Assembly: GCA_004558025.1 (NCBI GenBank)
Contig: SFEG01000001.1
Location: 1-64,000 of the forward strand
DNA length: 64,000 bases
Source: Clostridiales bacterium
GTDB lineage: Bacteria > Bacillota > Clostridia > Oscillospirales > Oscillospiraceae
Reading direction: 5' to 3'
Shown: positions 15,273 through 23,449 of the stretch, in pieces
How positions within the stretch are numbered: position 1 is the stretch's first letter
How the letters are laid out: the number at the start of each line of letters is the position of its first letter
Notes under the pieces: model-generated
Seen by the model: only the letters and a program-made list of their open reading frames with translations
Told to the model about the DNA's origin: nothing
Databases searched by the model: none
Translations under genes and position numbers: made by a program

Positions 15273-16447
15273 TGAGAAAGCTATACGATCTTGCGCGCGG
15301 AACGGTCAGACTAAAGGTGAGCGGCGCGCAGCCCGAGCGGATACTTAATTTCTGCGCCGAAAAGGGCATAGAGTTTTGGGATGCAAGCCCCTGCGAGGAT
15401 TTTTCCGTGAGCTTCTCGGCCTTTTCGTCCGACTGCGCGGCGATCATGTCTCAAAGCGGCAAAAACGGCCTTGAGATAGAGCTTTTATCCGAAAAGGGAG
15501 GCAGAAAGCTTGCCAGCAGCGTAAAAAGACGAGCTGTGTTCGTCGTTTTGGCTGTTGTCAGCGTAATGCTCGCGTCCGTATCCTCGCTGTTTTTATGGAA
15601 TATCGAGATAGAAGGCAACGATAAGCTCAGTGACGCGCAGATACTGCGGGCCTTGTCCGACTGTGGGGTCGACTACGGTGTGTTCTGGCCCTCGCTTTCG
15701 TCGGACGAGGTGCGAAGCCGTGTCGTGGCCGAGATGCCTGAGATAGCGTGGCTGAGCCTAAACGTGCGCTCGTCAAGGGCGCATATAGTCGTTCATGAGC
15801 GTGTCGATAAGCCCGAGATAGTAAACGAAAAGGCACCATGCGATATAGTAGCCGCAAAAAGCGGGGTCATAAAGCGCATGTCAGTCCTGGAGGGCGAGAG
15901 CGCCGCAGTACCGGGCAGCGCCGTCGCCGAGGGTGACGTTCTCGTGCGCGGACTCATGAGCAGCGAAACGGGGGATGAGCGCCATGTCCATTCCATGGCG
16001 CAGGTAATAGCCGACACATGGTACGAGATAAGCGCTCAAACTCCGCTCACCGAAGACCGAAAAACAGAAAAAGTGCATACCGACACCGCATTTTCGCTCA
16101 TTATCGGGAAAAAGCGGATAAATTTTTTCTCCGACAGTAGAAATAAATACACAAGTTGTGATAAAATAAATAAATTAAGATACATATCCCTCGGCGACGT
16201 GTTCACGCTGCCGCTCGGATATGCGATAGAGAGCACAACGCAGTACGAAACGAAGGCCGTGCCCATTGACGAAAAAGAGTCGGTTAAGCGCATGAAGGCC
16301 GATCTCAGATCGGAGCTTCAACGCCGCATCGGCGACGGGCAGATCGTTTCCGAAGAGTATTCCGTTTCGAAAACCGAGGGGCTGCTCACGGTGACGCTGC
16401 GCGCTCAGTGCACAGAGAATATTGCCAGGGAGGCACAATATGATTGA
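15272..16447 (+). CDS. yqfD: Sporulation protein YqfD
   Basis: 391 residues. An N-terminal soluble domain (about 1-85, with 'RLKVSGAQPERILNFCAEKG') precedes one transmembrane helix (about 88-112, VFVVLAVVSVMLASVSSLFL). After it comes a POTRA-like start 'NIEIEGNDKLSDAQILRALS' and a large extracytoplasmic domain ending near 'SVSKTEGLLTVTL'. This is the YqfD (SpoIV-like) architecture of the mother-cell membrane. It is coupled to yqfC (TAATG) and overlaps the phoH start, linking sporulation genes to the phoH-ybeY-era operon, the usual Firmicutes order. Confidence 0.92.
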   Translation: MRKLYDLARGTVRLKVSGAQPERILNFCAEKGIEFWDASPCEDFSVSFSAFSSDCAAIMSQSGKNGLEIELLSEKGGRKLASSVKRRAVFVVLAVVSVMLASVSSLFLWNIEIEGNDKLSDAQILRALSDCGVDYGVFWPSLSSDEVRSRVVAEMPEIAWLSLNVRSSRAHIVVHERVDKPEIVNEKAPCDIVAAKSGVIKRMSVLEGESAAVPGSAVAEGDVLVRGLMSSETGDERHVHSMAQVIADTWYEISAQTPLTEDRKTEKVHTDTAFSLIIGKKRINFFSDSRNKYTSCDKINKLRYISLGDVFTLPLGYAIESTTQYETKAVPIDEKESVKRMKADLRSELQRRIGDGQIVSEEYSVSKTEGLLTVTLRAQCTENIAREAQYD

Positions 16448-17444
16448 AAGAACCATAGAAGTCGAAAGAATGGAGCATGTCATAAGCGTGTTCGGCTCTT
16501 TTGACCGCAATTTGAGCATAATCGAGTACGAGCTCGGCGTAAAGGTCCTTGACCGCGAGAACAGGATACACATCTGCGGCGAGGAGGAGAGCGTCATGCT
16601 CGCGGAAAAGGCCATAAACGGTCTGCTCACTCTTGCCGCCCGCGGCGAGAACATCGACGCACAGAGCGTGAGATATATCCTCAAGCTCGTCTCCGAGGGC
16701 AAGGAAACGAAGATAAACGAGCTTGCAAGCGATGTCGTGTGCATAACGGCAAAGGGTAAGCCCGTAAAGGCCAAGACCCTCGGTCAAAAGACCTACTGCG
16801 ACGCTATCGCGAACAACACCGTGACCCTTGGCATCGGCCCCGCCGGTACGGGCAAGACCTACCTCGCCGTCGCCGCCGCCGTCGCCGCGTTCAGAGCCGA
16901 GGAGGTAAACCGTATAATCCTTACGCGCCCTGCCGTCGAGGCCGGCGAGCGCCTCGGCTTTCTGCCGGGCGACCTGCAAAGCAAGGTAGACCCGTATCTG
17001 CGCCCGCTGTACGATGCGCTGTTTGACATGCTCGGAGCTGATACCTATCAGAAATACCTCGAGCGCGGCAATATCGAGGTCGCGCCGCTTGCGTATATGC
17101 GTGGACGCACGCTTGATGACAGCTTCATCATCCTCGACGAGGCGCAGAACACCTCGCGCGAACAGATGAAAATGTTCTTAACGCGTATAGGCTTCGGCTC
17201 AAAGGTCGTCATAACCGGCGATATAACGCAGATAGACCTGCCGGAGGACAAGGTAAGCGGCCTGAAGATAGCCATGAAGGTGCTCGACGGCATTGAGGAT
17301 ATATCCATATGTAAGCTCACCGGGGCGGACGTTGTGCGCCATCAGCTCGTTCAGAAGATAATCGAGGCTTACGAGGTCTACGATAAGAAAAATCCGCCCG
17401 AACCCATTAAAAAGGCAGGGGCGTATAAGAGGAAAAAGCAATGA
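16440..17444 (+). CDS. phoH: PhoH family ATPase
   Basis: The start is ATG 16440 (MIERTIEVERM), preceded by GGGAGG at a spacing of 6. 334 residues. A KH-like N-terminal part is followed by the P-loop G133-PAGTGKT140, a sensor segment 'TRPAVEAGERLGFLPGD', Walker B FIILDEAQN and 'VITGDITQIDLP'. PhoH proteins are predicted RNA-linked helicase-like ATPases next to ybeY, acting in RNA processing. It overlaps ybeY by an ATGA, so the pair is translated together. Confidence 0.94.
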   Translation: MIERTIEVERMEHVISVFGSFDRNLSIIEYELGVKVLDRENRIHICGEEESVMLAEKAINGLLTLAARGENIDAQSVRYILKLVSEGKETKINELASDVVCITAKGKPVKAKTLGQKTYCDAIANNTVTLGIGPAGTGKTYLAVAAAVAAFRAEEVNRIILTRPAVEAGERLGFLPGDLQSKVDPYLRPLYDALFDMLGADTYQKYLERGNIEVAPLAYMRGRTLDDSFIILDEAQNTSREQMKMFLTRIGFGSKVVITGDITQIDLPEDKVSGLKIAMKVLDGIEDISICKLTGADVVRHQLVQKIIEAYEVYDKKNPPEPIKKAGAYKRKKQ

Positions 17445-17923
17445 TAAAGCACGAGATATATGTTAGCCGCGAAAAAAGCGGCATGGGACACAATAATGCG
17501 GCCTCTCTTATAAAAAAAGCCGCCTCAATGGCGTTGGACGCTGAGGGTGTGGACAGACCCTGCCTTATAAGCGTCATGCTAACCGATAACAAAGGCATAC
17601 GCGAGACAAACCGCGATTTTCGCGGCATAGACGCGGCGACGGATGTTTTGTCCTTTCCGCTTAATGAGCTTACTCCGGGCAAATTCAACGCATCGCTTTG
17701 CGATACCGATCCCTACACCGGCGCTGTTATGCTCGGCGACATGATGATCTCGCTCGAGCGCTGCGCCGAGCAGGGCGAGGAGCTCGGCCACGGCTTTGAC
17801 AGGGAAGTGAGCTACCTCACGGTACACAGTGTTCTGCACCTTCTTGGCTATGACCATATAGACGAGGGCGAAATGAAAAAGCAGATGCGCACACGAGAAA
17901 AAGAGATCATGGGAGATAAATGA
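17441..17923 (+). CDS. ybeY: Endoribonuclease / rRNA maturation factor YbeY
   Basis: 160 residues. The zinc-binding histidines are H129, H133 and H139 in HSVLHLLGYDH, with 'DAATDVLSFPL' before them, both family signatures. YbeY works in 16S rRNA 3'-end maturation and ribosome quality control. It is coupled to phoH and followed after one base by era. The genes that often lie between ybeY and era in Firmicutes (dgkA, cdd) are missing here. Confidence 0.95.
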   Translation: MIKHEIYVSREKSGMGHNNAASLIKKAASMALDAEGVDRPCLISVMLTDNKGIRETNRDFRGIDAATDVLSFPLNELTPGKFNASLCDTDPYTGAVMLGDMMISLERCAEQGEELGHGFDREVSYLTVHSVLHLLGYDHIDEGEMKKQMRTREKEIMGDK

Positions 17924-17924
17924 T

Positions 17925-18812
17925 ATGATAACAAAAACAGCGATGATAACGATATGCGGCCGCCCGAACGTCGGAAAATCGACGCTCACGAACGCCCTTG
18001 TCGGCGAGAAGATAGCGATAGTCTCAAATAAGCCGCAGACGACGCGAAACCGCATCAGCGCCGTCGTGAACCGCGGCGATACGCAGTTTGTCATAATAGA
18101 CACCCCGGGCTTCCACAAGCCGAGAACGCGCCTGGGCGATTATATGGTGAACGTAGTCAAGGAAAGCGTCGCCGATGTCGACGCCGTTATGCTGCTCGTC
18201 GAGCCCATAGCCAACATAGGCCGTCAGGAAGAGGAGCTCATAGCCCGCATCAAAGAGACAGGAGTTCCCGCGATACTTGTCATAAACAAGATAGACACGG
18301 TTGAAAAAACCGAGCTTTTAGAGGTCATGGCGGCCTATTCCGCCGCGCATGATTTTGACGCGATCATCCCCATGTCGGCCAAAAACGGCGAGGGGCTGGA
18401 CGAGCTCCTTTCCGAGCTCGGCAAATACGCGCAGCCCGGCCCTCAGCTTTTCCCGGACGATATGATATGCGACCAGCCGGAAAAGCAGATATGCGCGGAG
18501 CTTGTGCGCGAAAAGCTGCTTTTGTGCCTTGATAAGGAGATACCGCACGGCACGGCCGTCGAGGTGACGCGCTTTACCGAGCGCGATAACGGCATCATCG
18601 ACCTTGATGTGACCATCTATTGCGAAAAAGCAAGCCATAAGGGCATAATCATCGGCAAGCAGGGCGCGATGCTCAAGAAAATAGGCGAGCTTGCGCGAAC
18701 CGATATCGAGGCCTTTATGGGCACGAAGGTCTTTCTTCAGACTTGGGTGAAGGTCAAGGAAAACTGGCGCGACAGCACGGCGCAGCTCAGAAACTTCGGC
18801 TTTACGGAATAA
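17925..18812 (+). CDS. era: GTPase Era
   Basis: 295 residues. GTPase motifs: G1 CGRPNVGKST (residues 11-20), G2 'QTTRNRI', G3 IIDTPGFHKP, G4 VINKID. The C-terminal KH domain has GIIIGKQGAMLKKIG, which binds the 3' end of 16S rRNA. Era controls small-subunit assembly and couples it to growth. It lies in the ribosome-maturation operon with ybeY. A hairpin that masks the RBS of the next small gene follows the stop. Confidence 0.96.
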   Translation: MITKTAMITICGRPNVGKSTLTNALVGEKIAIVSNKPQTTRNRISAVVNRGDTQFVIIDTPGFHKPRTRLGDYMVNVVKESVADVDAVMLLVEPIANIGRQEEELIARIKETGVPAILVINKIDTVEKTELLEVMAAYSAAHDFDAIIPMSAKNGEGLDELLSELGKYAQPGPQLFPDDMICDQPEKQICAELVREKLLLCLDKEIPHGTAVEVTRFTERDNGIIDLDVTIYCEKASHKGIIIGKQGAMLKKIGELARTDIEAFMGTKVFLQTWVKVKENWRDSTAQLRNFGFTE

Positions 18813-18837
18813 TTACCACACATACTTGCCCACAAAG

Positions 18838-18862
18838 CCTCCGATACTAAAGTTATCGGAGG
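18838..18862 (+). promoter_or_regulatory. Hairpin masking the yqzL-like RBS
   Basis: CCTCCGATA (18838-18846) pairs perfectly with TATCGGAGG (18854-18862) around a 7-base loop. The 3' arm is the only good Shine-Dalgarno sequence (GGAGG) before ATG 18870, so folding would hide it. There is no T-run, so this is not a standard terminator. Confidence 0.6.
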
Positions 18863-18869
18863 TAGCGGA

Positions 18870-19001
18870 ATGAGCGATGAAATTCTGTGGCAGGTCTTTG
18901 CCGATACGGGAGACCCGATGAGTTGGCTGATGTACAGAGCGTCGGAAAGAGAAAAGAAGAGAGAAACATCGGCGGAGGGCTCACCTTCGCCGGAGAGCTG
19001 A
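18870..19001 (+). CDS. YqzL-like small protein
   Basis: 43 residues: MSDEILWQVFADTGDPMSWL, then MYRASEREKK and a polar tail. Position (between era and recO) and the pattern 'W-[KQ]-x-F-x-x-T-G-x-[IP]-x-x-[YW]-L' match B. subtilis YqzL, a tiny conserved Firmicutes protein of unknown function. RBS GGAGG is 7 bases before the ATG, within the hairpin described above. Ends 10 bases before recO. Confidence 0.7.
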   Translation: MSDEILWQVFADTGDPMSWLMYRASEREKKRETSAEGSPSPES

Positions 19002-19011
19002 CGGATTACAT

Positions 19012-19755
19012 ATGTTTAAAACGACAAGAGGCCTCATCCTGCGTGAGGTCCGCTACAAGGAAGCCGACAGGATACTTACCGTCCTGACGGAGGATATGGG
19101 CAAAATGACCGTCAAGGCTCGCGGAGCGCTGCGCAAAAACAGCAAGACCGCGGCCTCGACACAATTTCTCGCGTTTTCCGAGCTCACGCTGCTCGACCGC
19201 AACGGCTTCTGGTCGGTCAGCGAGGGCTCAACGATCGAGGAGTTCAAGGGGCTGCGCGGCGATATTGCGGCGCTTTCGCTTGCAAGCTACTTTGCCGAGT
19301 GCGTTGAGGCGCTCTCGGACGAGGGAAACTCCGATCCGCTGCTTTTGCAGCTTATATTAAACTGCCTGTTCGCTCTTTCAAACGGGATGTATCCGCAGAC
19401 GCATATAAAAACCGCGTTTGAAATGCGGCTTATGGCGCTTGCAGGCTACGAGCCGAATCTGACGGCCTGCTGCGTATGCGGCTCATGCGAGCCCGTTTCG
19501 CCTCGCTTCAGCCCGCAGAACGGCGTTATCTGCTGCCGCGAGTGCAATAATGCGCAGGTGCAGGCAAATTACGAGCTGTGCCCGGCATCGCTGCAGGCGA
19601 TGCGTTATATGATCTACGCTCCGGCACGCAAAATGCTTGCGTTCACACTCACGGACGATGCGCTAAAGCGCGCGTCAAAAGCGTCCGAGGCGTATTTGCT
19701 TACACAGACAGAAAGAAAGTTTTCAACACTCGATTATTGGAGACAGATAAAATAA
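19012..19755 (+). CDS. recO: DNA repair protein RecO
   Basis: 247 residues. The N-terminal OB-fold begins 'TTRGLILREVRYKEADRILT'. A zinc site of C153/C154, C156, C159 and a later CCREC (TACCVCGSCEPV) is typical of Gram-positive RecO. RecO loads RecA onto SSB-coated DNA with RecR. Its TAA overlaps the ATG of mutS2 (TAATG). The gene order era-yqzL-recO is standard for Firmicutes. Confidence 0.94.
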   Translation: MFKTTRGLILREVRYKEADRILTVLTEDMGKMTVKARGALRKNSKTAASTQFLAFSELTLLDRNGFWSVSEGSTIEEFKGLRGDIAALSLASYFAECVEALSDEGNSDPLLLQLILNCLFALSNGMYPQTHIKTAFEMRLMALAGYEPNLTACCVCGSCEPVSPRFSPQNGVICCRECNNAQVQANYELCPASLQAMRYMIYAPARKMLAFTLTDDALKRASKASEAYLLTQTERKFSTLDYWRQIK

Positions 19756-22133
19756 TGGATTTCTACGAAAAATCACTTAACATACTGGAGCTCCCCACGG
19801 TGCTGGACATGCTCGCGGCCGAGGCCGTCACCGAGGGCGGCAAGGAGGCCTGCCTCAGGCTGCGTCCGAGCGCGGACAGGCTGGAGGTCAAAAACCGCCT
19901 CGGCGAGACGAGCGCTGCCAAGGAAATGATGGTCGTGCGCGGAAGCCCGTCGCTTTCCGGCATTAAGGATATCCGCCCCTCGCTGAACAGGGCAGACCTC
20001 GGCGGAAGCCTCAACACAGTGGAGCTTTTGAATATCGCGCGCGTACTGCAGTGCGCACGCCTTGTGAAGGGCTATACGGGCGACGATAAGCTCGGCAAGA
20101 GCTGCATTGACCATCTGTTTGCCGCGCTGCACGCGAACAGATTCCTTGAAGAGAAGATAACGGGCTCGATAGTCGGCGAGGACGAGATAGCCGACAGCGC
20201 CTCGAGCGAGCTTGCCAATATCCGCCGCAAAATACGCGCGGCAAGCGCAAGGGTACGCGACTGCCTGCAAAAGATACTTTCATCGCCATCCTATGCAAAG
20301 GTATTGCAGGAGCCTATAATAACCATGCGCTCGGATCGCTTTGTTGTTCCCGTAAAGGCCGAGTGCAAGGGAGCCATTCCCGGCCTTGTGCACGATATCT
20401 CTGCCTCGGGCGCTACGCTTTTCATTGAGCCCATGGCTGCCGTAAAAGCAAATAACGAGCTGCGTGAGCTCGCCGCCAAGGAAAAAGCGGAGATAGAGCG
20501 CATCCTCGCCGAGCTTTCGGCCGAATGCGCATCTCACGCTGAGGACATTGCGTCTGACTACTCATATCTCATAACTCTCGACGGCATTTTTGCCCGCGCC
20601 AAGCTTTCATATAAGTTAAACGGTATTGAGCCGGAGCTCAGGGAGAAGGGGATAGTTCTGCGCCGCGCGCGCCATCCGCTGCTTCCCAAGGACAAGGCCG
20701 TGCCCATAAGCCTTGAGCTCGGCGAGGATTTCGATACGCTCATCATAACAGGCCCCAATACCGGCGGCAAGACCGTAACGCTAAAGACCATCGGCCTTTT
20801 GAACGTCATGGCGCAGTGCGGCCTGCATATCCCGGCCGATGACGGCAGTGGAGTGCCGGTGTATCGCCATGTGCTGGCCGATATCGGCGATGAGCAGTCG
20901 ATAGAGCAGAACCTGTCGACCTTCTCGGCACACATGACGAATATCGTGCATATCTTAAACGAGTGCGACTCTGACTCGCTGCTGCTGTTTGACGAGCTCG
21001 GCGCGGGCACAGACCCCACAGAGGGCGCGGCGCTTGCAATCGCTGTCATTGAGCATGCGCGCAAGCTGGGAGCGGACGTCGCGGCGACAACGCATTACGC
21101 CGAGCTCAAGGTATACGCCACCAACGAAAACGGCATCCAGAACGCGTCCTGCGAGTTTGATGTTGAAACGCTCAGCCCGACATACAGGCTGCTCGTCGGC
21201 GTTCCGGGCAAGTCGAACGCTTTTGCGATCTCCGAGCGTTTGGGACTCGGAAAGGATATAATCGACGACGCAAAGGCGCGCATTGGAGTTCAGAACGCAA
21301 GCTTCGAGGCGACTATAGAAAAGCTTGAGCAGACGAGAACTCTGCTTGAGCGCGACAGAGCGGAAGCGGCAAGGAAGCTGCACGAGGCGGAGGATAGCGC
21401 GAAAAAGGCCGAGCTTTTGCGTGCCGAGCTTGCAGGCAAGCTTGAAAAAGCCGATGAGAAGGCGCGCCGCGAGGCCGAGAGGATAATAGCCGAGGCTCGC
21501 GCAACTGCCGAGAGCACCTTTGCAGAGCTTGACGATATGCGCCGAAAAATAAATGAAGAAGAGCAGGCACAGGAGGTAAACCGTGCCCGCAGCGAGCTCA
21601 GACGAAAGCTCAACGAATCCCGGGGTAAGCTCAAGGCTAAGGAATCCGAGAAGCCCAAGGAGGATAAAAAGTCCGCGCGCGACGTCCGCCCGGGCGACAC
21701 GGTTGAGATAAAGTCCATGGGCGTTAAGGCCGAGGTCATCGACATTAACCCAGACGGAACGCTCAATCTGCGCGCAGGTATCATGAGCGTTAAGCTCAAG
21801 CCCGACGAGGTCTATCTCATAGAAGGCCATGCGGCAAAGCAAAAAAGGCAGAGCGTGACTCTTGCGGGAAGCGCAGCCCCCCGCGCGGCCGTCAGTCCCG
21901 AGATCGATCTTCGCGGCATGGAGAGCATCGAGGCCGTAAATGCCGCCGAGCAGTATATCGACAGCGCCGTCATGGGTAAGCTTAAAACCGTTACCATCAT
22001 CCACGGCAAGGGCACGGGCGCTCTGCGCGCCGCCGTGCAGCAGATGCTCAAGCGCAACAAAGCCGTAAAGAGCTTTAGATTGGGGCGTTTCGGCGAGGGA
22101 GAAAGCGGCGTGACAATAGTCGAATTGAAATAA
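19755..22133 (+). CDS. mutS2: Endonuclease MutS2
   Basis: 792 residues from ATG 19755, overlapping the recO stop. The frame is open further upstream, but that part lies inside recO. Core and clamp helices lead to Walker A ITGPNTGGKTVTLK, then 'STFSAHMTNIVHIL', Walker B LLLFDELGAGTDP and 'THYAELK'. A long charged coiled coil (about 520-630) is followed by a KOW-like segment and the C-terminal Smr nuclease domain (DLRGMESIEAVNAAEQYID, IIHGKGTGALR). MutS2 proteins bind branched DNA or collided ribosomes rather than mismatches. Confidence 0.95.
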   Translation: MDFYEKSLNILELPTVLDMLAAEAVTEGGKEACLRLRPSADRLEVKNRLGETSAAKEMMVVRGSPSLSGIKDIRPSLNRADLGGSLNTVELLNIARVLQCARLVKGYTGDDKLGKSCIDHLFAALHANRFLEEKITGSIVGEDEIADSASSELANIRRKIRAASARVRDCLQKILSSPSYAKVLQEPIITMRSDRFVVPVKAECKGAIPGLVHDISASGATLFIEPMAAVKANNELRELAAKEKAEIERILAELSAECASHAEDIASDYSYLITLDGIFARAKLSYKLNGIEPELREKGIVLRRARHPLLPKDKAVPISLELGEDFDTLIITGPNTGGKTVTLKTIGLLNVMAQCGLHIPADDGSGVPVYRHVLADIGDEQSIEQNLSTFSAHMTNIVHILNECDSDSLLLFDELGAGTDPTEGAALAIAVIEHARKLGADVAATTHYAELKVYATNENGIQNASCEFDVETLSPTYRLLVGVPGKSNAFAISERLGLGKDIIDDAKARIGVQNASFEATIEKLEQTRTLLERDRAEAARKLHEAEDSAKKAELLRAELAGKLEKADEKARREAERIIAEARATAESTFAELDDMRRKINEEEQAQEVNRARSELRRKLNESRGKLKAKESEKPKEDKKSARDVRPGDTVEIKSMGVKAEVIDINPDGTLNLRAGIMSVKLKPDEVYLIEGHAAKQKRQSVTLAGSAAPRAAVSPEIDLRGMESIEAVNAAEQYIDSAVMGKLKTVTIIHGKGTGALRAAVQQMLKRNKAVKSFRLGRFGEGESGVTIVELK

Positions 22134-22189
22134 AAGCAATCGATAAAATTTATTAATAATGTGTAAATCTACGAAATAGACAAAAGCAG

Positions 22190-22218
22190 TTGACCTTTTT
22201 TAAATAATTTGCTAAAGT
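22190..22218 (+). promoter_or_regulatory. Promoter of the HPr gene
   Basis: TTGACC (22190-22195), 17 bases, TAAAGT (22213-22218), in the AT-rich gap after mutS2, 37 bases before the HPr start. Confidence 0.55.
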
Positions 22219-22254
22219 ATGATTAATCTTTTGTGATCAAGAGGAGTGGCGAGA

Positions 22255-22518
22255 ATGGTAACCAAAGAAGTAGTTATTAATAATCAGGTGGGGCTCCACG
22301 CAAGACCTGCTACTTTCTTTATTCAGAAGGCTAATGAATTCAAAAGCAGCATTTGGATCGAGAAAGAAGACCGACGCGTCAATGCCAAGAGCCTGCTCGG
22401 CGTTCTCTCTTTGGGCATCGTCAAGGGCACTGCTGTCAACCTCATTGCCGACGGTGCTGACGAGGCAACTGCTGTCGATACGCTTTCTGAGCTTATCGCA
22501 TCCGACTTTACCGAGTGA
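22255..22518 (+). CDS. ptsH: Phosphocarrier protein HPr
   Basis: 87 residues from ATG 22255, with AGAGGAG at a spacing of 8; the GTG at 22246 would overlap the RBS. The active histidine H15 is in GLHARPAT and the regulatory serine S46 in VNAKSLLGVLSLG. HPr carries phosphate from PEP via enzyme I to sugar transporters, and in Firmicutes HPr(Ser-P) works with CcpA in catabolite control. Having both H15 and S46 argues against the Crh paralogue. It stands alone, without ptsI, between its own promoter and terminator. Confidence 0.93.
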   Translation: MVTKEVVINNQVGLHARPATFFIQKANEFKSSIWIEKEDRRVNAKSLLGVLSLGIVKGTAVNLIADGADEATAVDTLSELIASDFTE

Positions 22519-22533
22519 TATTTGAAACGAAGC

Positions 22534-22564
22534 TAAGGGCGTGTTTTTAACACGCCCTTATTCT
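22534..22564 (+). terminator. Terminator of the HPr gene
   Basis: TAAGGGCGTGTT (22534-22545) pairs with AACACGCCCTTA (22549-22560), 12 perfect pairs with a 3-base loop, then TTCT. Confidence 0.8.
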
Positions 22565-22582
22565 CTATGTACGGAGATTTAT

Positions 22583-23449
22583 ATGAAAAAAGAAAACAGA
22601 GCCATGCTTGAGATGCTCATGTGCGCGGCACTTTGGAGTATCGCCGGAATATTTATAAAGCTCATACCGTGGAATTCCTTTGTCATATCCGCTCTGCGAA
22701 GCTTCTTCGCGGGGCTTACGGTGCTTGTATACATCCGCCTAAAAGGCTACAAAATAGTGATTAACCGGCAGACGCTCATTCCGGGACTGCTGCTCGGCCT
22801 TGTTTACATCGCATTTGTCGCGGCAAACAAGCTCACAACTGCCGCAAACGCTATCGTATTGCAGTTTACAGATCCGATTTTCATCGTCATATTCTCGGCG
22901 CTTTTCTTCGGCCAGCGCTTTAAAAAGCGCGATTTCATCGCCGTTATATGCACCTTTATCGGCATTGGCATGTTCTTCCTCGACCAGCTGTCCGAGGGCT
23001 ATCTTCTCGGCAACTTCGTTGCCATCTTTGCCGGCGCGTGCCTCGGCGGAATGTTCATAGCCATGGGCAAGGCCGAAACGCAGGAGCGCTTTTCGGCGAT
23101 GCTCGTAGGTCAGGCCGTTGCTTTCATATTCGGTCTGCCGTTTATCATAACGACAAAGCCGGAGTTCTCGGCTCTGCCGGTGCTGTATATAATCATCCTC
23201 GGCGTATTGCAGCTTGGCATACCGTATATCCTCTACGGTCGGGCGGCAGAGCACTGCCCGCCGCTCGCGTGCAGCCTCCTCGGCGCGCTGGAGCCGCTTC
23301 TGAACCCCGTGTGGGTGCTTATATTTGACGGCGAAAAGCCCGGACTCTTTGCACTCATAGGCGGAGTTATCGTCATTGTCTCCGTAACGGTCTGGTGCAT
23401 TGCCGGAAATAAGGACAGCGAGGGAGCAGATGCGCGAGAAGCTTCTTGA
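22583..23449 (+). CDS. EamA/DMT family transporter
   Basis: 288 residues from ATG 22583 (RBS CGGAG, spacing 7). About ten membrane helices are arranged as two EamA repeats: 'MCAALWSIAGIFIKLIPW' opens the first, 'NFVAIFAGACLGGMFIAMGK' the second, and the repeat ends 'LLGALEPLLNPVWVLIFDGE' just before the last helix, as in drug/metabolite exporters. The substrate cannot be told from sequence. The gene overlaps the uvrC start by 20 bases. Confidence 0.88.
   Translation: MKKENRAMLEMLMCAALWSIAGIFIKLIPWNSFVISALRSFFAGLTVLVYIRLKGYKIVINRQTLIPGLLLGLVYIAFVAANKLTTAANAIVLQFTDPIFIVIFSALFFGQRFKKRDFIAVICTFIGIGMFFLDQLSEGYLLGNFVAIFAGACLGGMFIAMGKAETQERFSAMLVGQAVAFIFGLPFIITTKPEFSALPVLYIIILGVLQLGIPYILYGRAAEHCPPLACSLLGALEPLLNPVWVLIFDGEKPGLFALIGGVIVIVSVTVWCIAGNKDSEGADAREAS

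Noticed and set aside
20955..22139. Minus-strand open frame of 394 codons opposite mutS2
   Set aside because: Antisense to the coiled-coil and Smr parts of mutS2; composition typical of a shadow frame.
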